DNA of 64,000 bases from Actinia tenebrosa. Taxonomy: Eukaryota; Cnidaria; Anthozoa; Actiniaria; Actiniidae. The position numbers and the translations under genes are program-made. Positions 46,701-61,169 of this stretch are shown here, piece by piece (positions within the stretch are counted from its first letter, which is position 1; every line of letters starts with the position of its first letter). The notes under the pieces are model-generated. The model was not told the DNA's origin. It worked only from the letters and a program-made list of their open reading frames with translations, and did not search any database. The stretch is taken from positions 96,514 through 160,513 of the forward strand of contig NW_022261062.1 of the NCBI RefSeq assembly GCF_009602425.1, read 5' to 3'.

Positions 46701-47815
46701 CTAAATTCTGCTGCCTTGTGATAATGTATTGATCATAGTTTTGAGCGTTACGCCTTCGAGCCTGAAAAACTAAAAAACAAAAAGTGGAATCAGGACAAGT
46801 TTTATTTGCTTGTTACTGAAAAAAAGTCGCAGGCGTTGGCAGGTTTGGTTCGACTGAAAAGGTGGCGCCACAGACCTTTCGGGGTAACAGGCCGAAAACT
46901 AAAGATTTAGTCATAATATTTTGGACTTCGAATCAACGTTTTGGTAAAACTATTGTTAAAAAGTGAAACTGGTAACTGTTCGAGTGGTTAGACAAGTGTG
47001 TGGGTTCCGTTATTAACCTAATGAGTGAAACACTTCCTTTTTGACATCTTAAAAAGGAATTCAATCTAGGAGGATTTGTCACTTCTTAATCCTTGTCAAC
47101 GATAAACGGACAAATTTTATTTTAATATCTCCATCTTTTTGGAGTGAAATTCTCGTTACAAAAAAGGAGGGATTTAGTCGTACTTGATTTGGAGTAGGAT
47201 TCGTGATTTCAGACAAAATGAAAGATAAATTCTTCTTGAGCACAAAGCAATGTACTTGACTTATCATTCTTTCATCAATAGTTAAACTTTTTGGAATACT
47301 TGATTGCTACTTCCCCTCTTGAGTCGACACCAAGTCTTGTGAGATATTGCGCTTCACTACACGTTATAACTGAACGTCCATCGATAGCCGGATCTTTTTT
47401 GTCGTAACTGAGTGTCACTCTTGAGTCACCACGTGAGTCAGGCGTAAGTCAAACTTAGCAGCAAACGACGCAAGTACCCTGAGCTCCATAGATTCTGTTT
47501 CGCTTCGGGAAGGCAGTACAAAAGAATGATAAAAATTCTTTCGTAACCCCTATGTATATCTTTGCCGGATTCTCTTATGCAACAAATTTTGGGAAAGTGC
47601 CGTAAAATACCCACTTCGTTCGTCTCGTCATGGAATATTGGTTAGTTTACTGCGCACTCGAGTGACCATTGATCAACTTTACGTCTAAACAAATAGAGCA
47701 TATTGGCTGCATTATGCTAATATTAACCTTAAACAATTTGTTATGTCGGTTTCGTTGGCTTTGGGTTTCAGCAGTGCGCCATTTCAATTCCTTTTTGAAA
47801 TGTCGAATGACGGGA

Positions 47816-47984
47816 ATTAGTCAAATCCAACTAGCGGTCTATCATCAATGCTGTGTTTTGATTGGATGAGCTACTAGTAGGCTATAAAAGCCAAAAAAAT
47901 TAATTTAACTTTAGTTCAAGACTTGTTTGCATCTAAATATTTGACCGAGTAGTTGGATTTGACTAAAACGATTAGTCCGCTCGC

Positions 47985-48015
<31 letters not shown>

Positions 48016-48058
48016 TGCTCGCGATGACTAATTGCTAAGTAGTTCCAATCAAAAACAT
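47816..48058. mobile_element. Composite of overlapping inverted repeats
   Basis: TTAGTCAAATCCAACTA is inverted as TAGTTGGATTTGACTAA; TGTTTTGATTGGA is inverted near 48043; and GGGCTATTGACTCATAGCCC forms a hairpin at 47990-48009. The pairs interleave, suggesting two merged fold-back elements. Confidence 0.5.
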
Positions 48059-51000
48059 TCTAAAGAAGGTGTGGACTTTCCATTTCAGTAGAACTATCAG
48101 ATAATGTAGACAACAAATATCAATTTTAAATTTCAAGCGAGACTGACCACCGCCTGTTGTCCCGTTTCCCCGTTTTCTTGTGCTTATCAGTAAACGCTTA
48201 TCACATCCTAGCACCTGTGTGTTCCGCCCATGACATTTAATTAGCAATTTATTCGACCATAGATTTTTTTTGTTTTTAAAATACTTTGTTACTCAATTCT
48301 CATTCCCTTTCTTCATTTCTATAGTTTATTTTACTCCTCCTTTACGCCTCATTTGTCCTTTTATTTTCTTATTCATAATTTTTGTGCTTTCCACGAATGG
48401 ATCCTTTTTTAAAACGATTAAATGAAATACCACAGATTTTATCGAGCAAATGTGTGATTTCTTTTTTATATTCGTGTTAGCTTTGCATGCAGTCAAGACG
48501 ACCTTTCAAAAAGGCCCATTCTGACTTGTTTTCCACATTTTTGATAACGATATACCTTCCTCAGTACTGTGAACGTTTTTGGTCCTCTTTCTGGGCCGAC
48601 AAAAAAAAAACATTTGTCTCATGATGTTTGCTCGACTTGTCTAGCTATAATTTTCGGGACCTCCTTGGTGTAGCAATATTTATGGTATACTGAGTTAGGG
48701 TTATTGTTTAACTCCAAATCAATTATCCTTGGCTATTATTTGATTCAGTCTTCATGCTTCAGGTTCATTATTGCAACACCAAGAAACTGCCATGTCTTCT
48801 CAAGTGTCTTTCCTAACGTAAAATGTCTTTGTTCAAAGTGACCCCACTTTACCAGACACAACGACTGGCTATCTTACTCAGTGGGAATACTTTGATCCGA
48901 ATCGAAATATTGACCGTGTATGAATCAACCGCGACCAAGCTTAATAGGTCACATCTTTAATCACTTGCTTTATTAACAGTATTTAATTGAATGCATTGCT
49001 AGAACACTTGTGGGGTTTTGAGCCAAAACATTATAAGACATCCGTCGATTGATGAATATAATGATATTTCTTACTCGAGTACAATCTGCGGTCTTAGATT
49101 ATTGTTTCTTGTAGAAAAAGGATCCCACTAGACTGATGGCAATACCCCATGTGATCTGGAATTAGCCAATTTTCATTGCGGCAACATGAAAAGATAAAGC
49201 TCAATTGAAAATCTATATTTAAATACACGTTTGCTCCCAAGGCTACCTCACCTAATGCTTCACCTAAAAGTAGCCCGGAGCCTTTACTTGTTCGTCTTCA
49301 CTTCAAATGAAAAGAATGACACTTCGTTTTATAAACGTCATCAGAAAACTAAGACGAGAAATGAAAAATGAGACTTGCATTTCCAGTTGCTTTTAATCTA
49401 ATGTATTATTTTTATATCGCTACCGAAGGTTATGTCAGTCAGTCATTCTTGTTTCCTTTCTGATAACCGCCGAATATTTAGTTTCTTTTCATCATTCCTG
49501 AGTGAATGAGAAACAGGGCTACATAGAATAGTGGGATAAAGCAGTGACATTAAAAATCAAGCTTGGAGACATGTGGATTTGTTGATTGAGTCCTCTTAAC
49601 TTTATCAACAAGAACTCAAGAATTTGTCAGAGAGTGATAAAAACCTGTTTCCATCAGTCATCCGTACGCCTTCTTATTAATTTTGTTCTCGTCTGTTCTG
49701 ATTCCAGTTTAGGCGAGTTCTGTCGGGGTGAAGTGTCAAAATGTTATATGTGTGTGTGCTCTAACTGAACTTGGCTTTTAATCTTCCCTGGGAAAATGTT
49801 TGGCTTTCTCTCATTATCTTTTGAATTTTGACAGCTTTACTGAACACTTTTTTCCTCTCTGCACTTCCTGCTTCACCTGACAAACAAGTTAAAGAAGATC
49901 GCGGTTGAAAAAAAAGATTTTTGAGGTTATCTTTGATTATTTTATTTTAGTTAATTAATTAAATATGTAAGTCGAAACTTTAGATACATTCCGTGGTCGT
50001 AATCAGTTATGCTTGGAGTAATAGCCTATCGGCAAAAAAATATTGAAAGACACTAATCCCGTGTCGATCGTATGTCCTTTAGACGAAATTTGATTTCAAA
50101 CTCATTTATTTGCCCAGAATAACACTGCTTTATATTTTTTCATTTTTTAGCTCAGCAGCTGACCAAGTTCTTTTCGATTTCTTCCTTTTTTCTTCCTTTT
50201 TCTAACACAAGAAATCTCATGAAGCTGAAAGCAATATGCCATCCATATTGAATGCATTTTGTAGGCTAATTTGGGGTTACTCCCTCGGGCGGAATAGTAG
50301 AATCATTCCTTTTGTTCCCGAAAGGTCTTGACCGAACTAAAATGACAATAATCCCATAAATACCACGACAACTCTCTCTCAATACATAAAAAACTAGTTG
50401 CGAATAGGTTTCATCATCATAATAATCAATCATTTGTTTTAGCTTTAATATCCTAGGGCATTCCCACGGCTTTATTTCACTGGAAATCTAACTATTTTAA
50501 AATATTTTTACTGGATTTTGGCTGCAAAGTGAAACGATACCAAATATAGCGTACAAATGGCAATGGCTATTAAAAGTAAGCGCCATCTTGTCTACCCCCT
50601 ACCTAGTAGTTAAGCTATTTCTAATTTTCCTTTGGTTCATATGGTTCAGAAAAGCACTTTTTGTTGCCAAAAGAAATAGCGGTATTGACAACTGAAAGAT
50701 GTTCTGAGAGAGATAGATGATCTGAAAATAACTAGTTTTTCAGTCTAAAAAAAGGCCTTGAAATTATTTCCAATAACTGGCTTAAAAACAAGAGGATTGT
50801 TTGATTATAAAGTTTCTACGGGTTTAAAATTATATTTCGAATTTAAGAGAAATAAATATCTATTTTAAGAAAAGCAATAAATGTAATAGTTGAGAAAAAG
50901 TTGAAGTAAAAAACCGTCGGCCAGATTCAGTCACCGACACAATACTAACTTCGTTTTTTCTCACAAAAATAATATCTAAAAAATCTTATACGAATAAATA

Positions 51001-51572
51001 TGGTTCTTAAGTTATCCAGCTTAAGTAATATTTGTATCAAAGCGGCAAAAATTACTTAAGGATTTAATTAGCAAGAAAGTACTAGTTCACGTACCCTACA
51101 TCTGACTGTAATCTTGAGTATGCGCATGCGTAGAACTTTGATCGTATCTTACCGACAATTAATGTCTATTAGGTCGTCTATTGGTGATTTTTTTCTTGGC
51201 AAAACCTGAATACACAAGTCCTCAATTATGAAATAGCAATAGTATCAAATAATCGGAATCTCATTAGGCTTCATTGAAAACCAACATTACAGAATACCGG
51301 TGAACTTTAGGGGCATCATTCACGCTGAGAATGTTGGCGAATTTTAATCGTTTTCAATTTTATCTTTGGGGAGATTAAACTTGAAGGCTAATTTTACCTC
51401 GAAGTGGTGTGATTTCTTTAATATGATAAGCAGCGGTGCCTTTTATGGTTGTAGTGTATTTGTGCGCTTTGTTGAACATGCTTCGTCTGTTTCTTAAGTT
51501 CATTGCTTAGAGTTGGTTTATCTTTCAAAATCTTGAAACCCTATTTTTAAAATCTCTTGGAACTAACATCCT

Positions 51573-51724
51573 ATCCCATCCATCCATCCATCCATCCATT
51601 AATCAATCCCTCCGTTCGTCCATCCATCCATCCATCCACGCACCCACCCATCCATCCATCCATCCATCCACCCATCCATCCACCCACCCACCCAACCACC
51701 CATCCATCCATCCACCCATCCATG
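51573..51724. repeat. CATC/CACC microsatellite
   Basis: About 150 bp of CATC units with CACC and CCGT variants. Confidence 0.95.
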
Positions 51725-54442
51725 CAAAAATAATCCACTATCAGTTAACTCTTCTCATTACGTAAAATAGATCTTGTTTTTTCTCATTTTAGCACTGACG
51801 CTCGTTGTCAAGCGTAACATCGAGACCAACCAAACTACTCGATAGTCAGTCACAATCATCAATAAAATCTGGCGACTAAATAACACCCATAACCCCCTTT
51901 ACAACGATCCTAATCAAGATAAACACTAAATGATACTAGACCTCACACTGTCTTGCAACGTAGATAAGTGACTGGAGTTTCGTTTAAAACAACATCTTAA
52001 GCCCATACTTGCCCTTCTATCTTGGTCTCATTACTTCTTGAGTCAGTCTCACGCAGCGATTGGTATTCACCTCTACAGTAATGTGAAAATAAAAAAAGCA
52101 ATGGCCCAGACTTTTGGTCTACGCGCGTACTTACAGGAAAAGGGATACTTGACAGTAAAAATAATATCTATATTCGATCATCATTAATGTTAGTGACTGT
52201 TGTGTGTGTGATATTTTTAAGATGTTAGGAAGAGGAATCAAAAGAGACCCGATATATATATAAAAAAAGATATTTAGCTTTGTTATCATTACTGAAATAC
52301 TCGCTAATTTTAAGTATCTATTTTACCTTTCAAAAAAAGATAAATGAACGTTTCGCTTTCGATTAATACTTTTTGGTCCACAATACTTTATTTTCCGCTC
52401 TTAATATCAAATTTATTCATTTCGATTTCATAAAATAAAAAAATAAAAAGAAATTTAAAAGGATAAATTTGACATCAAAAAATCAGAAAATAAGGCATTG
52501 TGGGGATTTATTAATAGGGTCTCATGTTGTTTCATTTTGGTCATCGTTCTAACACAGCTAGCTGATTTACATTGTGGTTTTATAAATATCTATCTGTATA
52601 GTGCACTTGTTCCAGTGTTCATCAATACATTCTTAAAAAATTATATCTATTTTTTACTGAAATCCCGTGTCCCGCGACAATTGTAAGAGACGAACAAATT
52701 CAACATATTTAATGGCGTTTAAATATTTATTTTATTTATTGATGTTTTCACGTTTTTCACAAAAATCAAAAAGCAGAATCCCACATCCCAGACATTGAAT
52801 TAGGCAATTCCCGAGTCACGGCCGATGCCAATATCCCGAATTTATATGTAAGATTTTTTCCTCGTTTCTGGGATCCCGCGAATACCCTTCCAGGCCCTGT
52901 TATACTCCGTCAAAAACTACTTGTCCAATACAGTTGTAACTAAAGTACTAACCTAGAAAAAATGTCATTATTGAGCAAAGCAGTCACCGAACGTTCTTAC
53001 CAAATGCGCGAGTAGGAAAAACTTGACCAACAGGAGGATTCCTTTGTTCTTACATCATCTTTGATAGCACACTGACAAAAAGTTAAACTCTTAAATTGCA
53101 TGATTTTTCTCTCACTTAAGTTTTTTCCCCTTAATTCCTTTGTTCACGATATTTTATCGGAGATGAACGATCAGTTTGATGGGAAATCATTAAAAAGACA
53201 ATAATTCAGTATCGGTAAATCGTGAAATACCAAATTAATTTGTATCCGAGGGTTGCGCAATTTTTGAAATTCTTGGTGACAGAAGTTAAGCCTCGTTTCT
53301 CAGAAAAATTTTGATTTTTTCCCCTAATTTCTCGCATGTATTCCTTATTATTCCTCATTCAGTTCCTACTGGAGTTAGAATTTCAGCACGAGCTATAAAT
53401 CAGAAGGAGAAAACTATTTTAAAGAGCCTGATCCTTCGGGCAGTGGACTACATTTCGTGGGAGGTTATAAGTTTCTGATTATTGACACTAGTTGAAAGAC
53501 TTCCCATGATGATGAACAAAATAAACCGACATAAAAACACATCAAACACATCGCTTTGATCAAAGCCAGTCTTAATTCAAGTCAGTGTAATAATTTTCCC
53601 TCTCGCCAAATCAAAGTCAGCTCCTTGTCGGCTTATAATGCCCGCGGCCGTTCTCTCAATTTCTGGAAAGGAACTCGCTGTGGATGACTTAAATGTGATA
53701 CGCATGTGTCTAAAAACAGTTCATACTTACAATATCTTATGACGAAAAAAGTGAACTAATGGTACCTTGATCATCTTAGACCTCTACAAAGTGACATAAC
53801 GTATGGATAACACTTCAATATAATATGACAATTGTGATAAACACTCAGACGTGTCACGTGATCGCCTGGTTGAATACTCGGTAACGATCTCTAGTTCTAA
53901 CTTCCATGATTTAGCTTTGAAAATCATTTATTTCAAAATGCAAAAGTAACCTGTATCCCGTATTTCGCAGCACGGAAGAGTTACTGCATTCGATATGATT
54001 TTTTTAGAAGCAGTCGATGAAGTAATTCGGCACCTGAGAAGCTGAGACTGAAAGAGATTTTTAGGAAACCAGTTACTCTTAAATTCGGTTTCCGAGATTA
54101 AAAAAACATTAATTGGTATAAGAAACTGGAAACGAAGTCTACTTTGTCGCACATGATATAGAGCTGAGATCAGAAAGCTTTTAAATTCAGCCCCACAATC
54201 CTTTGTGGTACTGGTTGTCTCAGTACATTTTAGAGCCACGTGCTCTTTGATCTCAGGATTACGTGTCTGGGTTTAATAACCGACAATCAAGTGATTGAAC
54301 AATTGTTTACTTTACAATCAGTATTAATCGTGCATTTAAGAAGTATATTACATTGATTAAAGACAGACTAAGCATACGGTAACATAGGCATGATTACTAC
54401 CAGTGGTACTCACAAAACCTTGTCGGTCGTAGATCTGATCAT

Positions 54443-54498
54443 GAGATGGACGAGTAGATGGGCGAGTAGATGGGCGAGTAGACGGGCGAGTAGATGAG
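54443..54498. repeat. 12-bp tandem repeat
   Basis: TAGATGGGCGAG repeated about 4.5 times. Confidence 0.85.
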
Positions 54499-57454
54499 AC
54501 TAATGGAAATTTTTTGTGCTTTTCTGTTTTCTGACCAAAATAGGAAAAATCACATTCATAACTCATGTTTCGTATTCCAATCTAAAAGGAAACTATAACG
54601 TTGTTCGGCTGTGTATATATTACATATTTTGCAGCGTGTTGCTCGTTTTCGAATTTCAGATCTCCGACCGAAAACGTTTTCATTTGAAATAGGTAGTAAA
54701 TATACTGAAACGTTTAATAGTTAAAAGAAGACTTCTAATGCGGCGATATACCGTAAGAAAAGGTTATACAAACAATGAGAGGATATTCGATAGTTCATTC
54801 AAAGATAGAAAGAAAATTAATACATGGGGGATCAAGGTATTCTGTAACGAGGGTGTTTCGCGCAAAAAAACAACGAGCCAAAAAAAAATAAAATAAAATA
54901 ATCATAGGGGGAGGGGGTTTGCAAACCCCACAACCCCCCCCCCCCCCGGATCAATCCCTATATCCACCCCCTGACACAATACTAATCGAGGTGTTCAAAA
55001 GGGCTTCATCTCGTACTAAAATGATTAATCAACGATCTTCGTGTTCCTGACGAGAGTATAATAATGAAATAAAAGAAAAACACAAGTAATTCCAGCAATT
55101 CTTGGATCTATGAATAGATGATTCATCTCCCATTTCCTTTGGCTTTCCCGACAACCTATTTTGAAATATGTGTATTTCCAGTATTTACTAAATCTCGTGA
55201 AAGTTGAAACAAAATAAAAGATATGTGTCTAGTTAGTAAGGCTCCAGATTAAAAAAAAAATTGAATATTTATATCTCAAAATTAGGGAGCTATTCGAAAA
55301 ATACATTTGAAACGATGAATTCTGGATTTAAAAGAAATTAGAAAAAATCTCTTCACTAAGATCGCAACTTGCGGTTTAGTGCAGCTTGAACTTTAGAACA
55401 AAAATGGTTGAAAAATTCATGGAATATTTAAGGAATATAAAGATTAAAAATGAAATGAAATGTAGGCAAAAAAAAAAAAAAAGAATTGCTAGCAATTTCA
55501 AAAGTTAATTTTAGCCTTATGAATGGAACACAAAGGGGAAAAAAGAGACGAGTTAAAAACCACTTATGACCTTTAGACAACAGCATAAAACAAATAGGAA
55601 GGAAATTCTCAAAAGCATCACGAATCTGTCGAATCCTATATGCCCTCATTATATTACTCTTTCAATCGCTTTACTAGTTTTTCATTCTCCTTTTCTCTTA
55701 TTTTCTAGGGTTCAATATTTGTACTGTTTTTTCTTACTTTTGATGGCTAATTACGATAAAGCATGATTTTTAAGATTTTTGGTATTCCTAAGTTTTTGAG
55801 TTACACTATTAAACGATAATTGAGCTTGTTACAGAGATTTTCCCATTCGTTTTCAGAACACTCCAGTATATTTTCTCGACTTGCTTAAACATTTGAATGA
55901 TTATAGTCACAACTAGAGAAAACCTTGTAACATCTCTAAGGAAAAACAAACTAAATAATGTCCAAAGTATTTCCGGGCTAGACTTTTTTTTACAAGTCAA
56001 TTTAGCAAAACTTTGTCGACAGGCTTCACCTCGGCAATATTTGGTATATATAGATATTCCAAACCTATCTTATATTAAAAATTTTTTTTTTGTATATTGT
56101 ATCGGCAATGGGACCACCCTAAAGGAAATTTGAAGGCCTATATAGATATACCAAAATATTATAACTTTTTGATATGTGCATTCAGTTGTTCTTGCCTTCC
56201 TATGTTCCTTTTGCACTGCATATCTGTCTGTCTGTCCATCCCGTCACTTCCTACACTGCTGTCCCTGGCGTCTCTTCACATGTGTGAGCTCAGTTTGAAT
56301 CATTAGAAATATATTTGTACACATTTTTAATTTGACATACAGTATTTAATTTGTCTGTCGTGGATAGCGCGCTAGGAAATAACAAACCTCTCAACAGAAT
56401 TCAATTTCCCTTCATCACTAGTTTTGCCGAAATATCTACGAGATTTGTATCAAATAAACATAAAATTCTAGAATTTTTTAGAATGATTTTTCGTGGTATT
56501 TTTAAACTGAAGTTGAATTGATTAACTTTACATATCGTTGATAGAGCGTTAGGAAATAAACCCCAAACAAAATTTCAATTTCCTTTCGTTATATTATATC
56601 TACGAGATTCGTATGGATAACATTTTTAGAAATTTCTAGCTGATTTTTTAAAAAAAATTTATTTTGAAGTGAAGTTTTTCATTCGTTTATCAGCTGCGTA
56701 TGCTTCCTTGTCATCAAATAGTTTTCCCATTACTAATCATCACCATTTAATATTCCCTGGAATTCAATCAAAAATAGAATTCATTACTCGAAGCAGTTTG
56801 AAACGATTGTACTTGTGACGGTTTCGGACATTCACAAGCAAATTACTAACTATTGTCAAGTTTATTCCCTTTTAGTCTTTTGTCGGTTCTTCATTCATTG
56901 AGTTTTATTGTGTTTCATTCATTTGTTGTGAAAAATCCATTGTGTGTCTTTACTTTTTAATTAATCGGACAATCGACTTTAACCGTCAACGCAGAAATGC
57001 CATATTCTCCACTTTTTTCCGTTTCCCGTTTTCATTTCATTTTTCTAAAGTGCAACCCCAGCTTCTCTTATTCCCAAAATCATATTACATTGGAACCAAT
57101 TAGCATCAAGTTGTTCCAGATCTCATCAATATATATTTCCACGATCTAAAACTTGCTTAATTAATTATGAAATATTTTTCCAAAATTAACACCATCTAGT
57201 AACCTTCCCACATTGCCCACAAATATAGGATACTTTTTTGTACGACTAAAAAATTTTCCCCTAAAATTTACTACGATTAAGATTATGCAGTAAGAAATAA
57301 ATATTTTCAAAATAAGAAATTAAACAACCCTAAACTAATTTGCCTGATAATTTTTTTGACTTTAATATTTGTCAAAAAAATGTTTTCAAAAATTAACACG
57401 AAACTAATTATCAAGGAAACTTCCGAGATTGCCAACCAATAAAAGATACTTTTT

Positions 57455-57733
57455 TGTGACGACTTTAAGGCTTTTCTAAAAATTACTACATTCGCAGTAA
57501 ACTAAAAATCTATCTTCGAAATTAAAAAAATATTTAAACAACCCAGAAATAATTTGTCTTTAAATTACGAAGATGGTTCCTGAGCTTATTTTTTGTGACG
57601 ACTTTGAGGCTTTTCTAAAAATTACTACATTCGCAGTAAACTAAAAATCTATCTTCGAAATAAAAGAAAATTTAAACAACCCAGAAATAATTTGTCTTTA
57701 AATTACGAAGATGGTTCCTGAACCTATTTCCGT
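57455..57733. repeat. Two-copy 139-bp tandem repeat
   Basis: GTGACGACTTTAAGGCTTTT and the next 119 bp are repeated almost exactly. A more diverged copy lies upstream from about 57232 (TACTTTTTTGTACGAC). Confidence 0.9.
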
Positions 57734-59943
57734 CTTAAGCTCTCTTCATATGTTGCCATTTCGCAAGATTTAAGAATTAACACTTTGATGAGTTGATTAA
57801 ATTTTTGCGGTATTTTTTTATCAAAGAGTATTTTAATTCCTAATCATGTTTTTTGAGGTTCATGGTTTTGAATTATTTTTAAAACCTTTAATCTTAATGT
57901 AAAATTAAGCTAGAAAAAAATATATATATATCTGTATCGTGATTAGTCAGTAGCAATGATCTTACCTTGGCTCTTAACAAACGATATCACGCCTAACTTA
58001 ATAACGACTGTAATATGGCTTATAATATGTCCTAAGACTATCTATTTTTGCTTCAAGATAAATTTATCTGTATCTTTACTTTTTAAATTTATTTTGCATG
58101 TTTAACATTCATATATAGTAAAAGAAAAAGAAAAAAATCTAGTATGTCGTGCGGTTTTCGAATTTGTTCCTGAACTCTTGCTCCAGTCCCCAAAATAAAG
58201 AATCCTTATCTTTACATTCATCGTAATGTCAAAATCGGTTGCCGACGTTTTAGATCTACTAGATATATGTAATCATACATTTGTTTCCCGAATAAATAGG
58301 AATCTACCTTTTCTTTTTCAGCCGACGGATTTTTGTTCATTATTATTTTCATCCGCCAATTCATAATCTATTCAAATCAATTGTTTGTAAATTTTTTATG
58401 ATTCCCTGTAGATATTTTCTGTTACTATGAGAGTTTTTCTTACCTTATTGTGTAAGATCAATGTAAAGTTCCTTCATGCCCTAGCATCACATTTCTTCTA
58501 CTAAGACCATTACAGAAGTTCCTATTGAAATAGATGCTGGAATCCTTGCTTTTTTCGCTCCTGTTTTTTTCGAATTAAATATTCCTGTGATTTCAAATCT
58601 TCTAGACTTCTTAAAGGCAACTTTCTCTCGCTCCTGATACTCGGCCAGCTTTGTTAATGATTTCCTGCTTGCTTTTCGTCTAATATTTCCGTCCTAAAAT
58701 AATTTATTAATTTGCTTCACTAGTTCAAGATAACTACGAGATTATTAAATGATAGATCTATCGTGATCACCAATTCATGATTTGCATGTATCTTTGACTG
58801 TTGAAACGATATTAGGCCCACTGAAGCAAAGTCCACTTATGACAAGAGAATCACCAAAGCTCAATACGACTTCGCCCAGCTCATCTTGATTTGTTTATAG
58901 TCAGGCTTTCCATTAGGATTAATACATTCACGCCGAAGGCTAGCTAGTTCAAAGTACTATAATATTTCATGTTGTCATTTTATAAAATCAAACATCAGCG
59001 AATCGTAGGCAGAGGGATGCATCATCGTCACGTGGTCACACGATAAACCCTTGTATTAATTTCTGTTGTTAATTCATGATTAATGCGCCAGAGAATTTGC
59101 TCTATTTGCTCTCTTTTTATATCTACTTATCCGAGTGATTTATGCTTGCGTTTCATATTACTATTTTATGCCGGATTAATTCACCGATTCGTTTTCCACC
59201 TCATTTTTCTCATTCTCAACCTACCTTATTGTTCAATCATTAGCTTACCAGTTTATTCACAGTTTTTCTTCCAGTTCTTTATCATTTGATATAAGATAAG
59301 GTGTAAGGCAGTAACAAATCAATCATAAGAGGAGTCCATAGAATTACTTACTGGCTGCTCACGACGTTGAACAGGTGTTTCGAAAACCCTTTATGATTCA
59401 CAGTAAAATCCGACATCAGTCAATAGCATTTTAATTATAGATTGTTGCAGTGTGTTAACGTCAAAGGAAGCACATCTCTTCAGCAGTCAACGACAGTGCT
59501 AACTTACGTGCATCACGGGAAATGGGTAACTTAATTGTTTTTACTCTACTCTACTTGATACATGTTTCACACTAGTGCCTGACGGGCTGTCATACGCCCT
59601 GTTGGACGACGCTGTGTTCTTGATTGGCCTGGTTGAAGTGCGGCGCAGTTTGTTGAGATTTCAGGGGTCTTTTCCAGTAGAGCTTTTTGCCAGATTTCTA
59701 ATGCATTTACTACACCTGGGTGGACGGCTTAATGCCCAGTCCCAGCTTTGTCCATCTTGATCCATCATCCATCCTTTCACCCATCTCATCTCCTATTATT
59801 TTCACTGATTTGCATTCCATCCTGCCATGCATCTCGTGTCATCTCATCCTATTTGATCTCGTCCATCTATTCATTAGAGCTATGCTCCAATTTATTCATC
59901 AATCCATCCATGTATTCACCCATGAACTCACCCATGAACCAAG

Positions 59944-60235
59944 TCATCCATGCATCTATCCATCTATCTCATCTATCCATCCATGTACCCAATCATCCAT
60001 GCATCTATCCATCTATCTCATCTATCCATCCATGTACCTAATCATCCATGCATCTATCCATCTATCTCATCTATCCATCCATGTANTCATCCATGCATCT
60101 ATCCATCTATCTCATCTATCCATCCATGTACCTAATCATCCATGCATCTATCCATCTATCTCATCTATCCATCCATGTACCCACCCATGTACCCAGTCAT
60201 CCATACATCTATCCGTCCATGTACCAACCAAAGAA
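59944..60235. repeat. 49-bp minisatellite within CATC-rich DNA
   Basis: Unit CATGCATCTATCCATCTATC plus CCATCCATGTACC segment, with starts at 59949, 59998, 60047, 60092 and 60141. One ambiguous base lies at about 60086. The CATC-like flanks extend from about 59750 to 60290. Long open frames here are repeat artefacts. Confidence 0.95.
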
Positions 60236-60961
60236 CCCACTTATCCACACATCTACCCATCCACCTCATCCATTCATTCGCACTCTCATTCATTGCTCAT
60301 CTAATTACCCCAAATCACCAAATTTCTCACGACTAATCAAGATTAGATTATTCTTTAATTTGTGAACTGAAATCATCCTTAACGACTTAGTTGTGGGTGC
60401 AAGTAGTAAACATACTAGTTATGGTATTTCGTAATGAGTTCAGATCTCATTTGAGATACCACTTTCCCCATCCTTGACGTATCTGCCAACATATGACGTA
60501 TCTGACTTATCACCTCTCTTCCGTAAACGTACATCTTGTTGTTTTTTTTAATGGCAAGACGGGCCATTTCCTTTAGCAATAAAAACTTGAGCTATGACCG
60601 AATCTCACTTACCTATTTTTACGTCACTAAGGCTGTCTTTGATAATGTATCAGCCAAGAGATCTTGGAACGTCAGGCAACATGATGGCAATGACGTCATA
60701 CGGAAATAAATGACTGCTTACTTTACTAATGGTTATAAAATAATTATTGCTAATCTGTTATCTTTATGGACTACTAGAATGTTCTTAACCACGACTTAAG
60801 AGCTAGTCATTTTGGTTTCCATGAACGTGATTATCAAATTAAGTCCAAATGGTTGGTCGAGCTGTAATCAATTGTTAACTAAAATTTTACTCAGTGATAG
60901 ATTTGGTCTTTAAGACTTTAAACAAGTCTTAAACAGCCTCTTGGCCGATCTAATTGAGACG

Positions 60962-61169
60962 GCTGATCTAATAAGCCTGAAGCGAGATGACGTTTTACCC
61001 CCGTCTCTAGACCATAATCCTTTTCACATTGCTTTTGTTCGTCTTTAATTATGACTATTGTTCCTGTATTCTCTAAGGAATCAAAAATTTTAATATGAAA
61101 GAATTTTAAAAACTATTATGGTATAGAGTCGGGGGTAAAACGTCATCTCCCTTCAGGCTTATTCAGAGC
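60962..61169. mobile_element. 208-bp fold-back element
   Basis: AAGCCTGAAGCGAGATGACG then TTTTACCCCCG is inverted as CGGGGGTAAAACGTCATCTC then TTCAGGCTT. Arms are about 55 bp. Confidence 0.88.

Noticed and set aside
59720-60365. Overlapping frames of up to 194 codons with repeated HLSIYLIYPS
   Set aside because: Products of the 49-bp minisatellite and CATC repeats; open in several frames at once.
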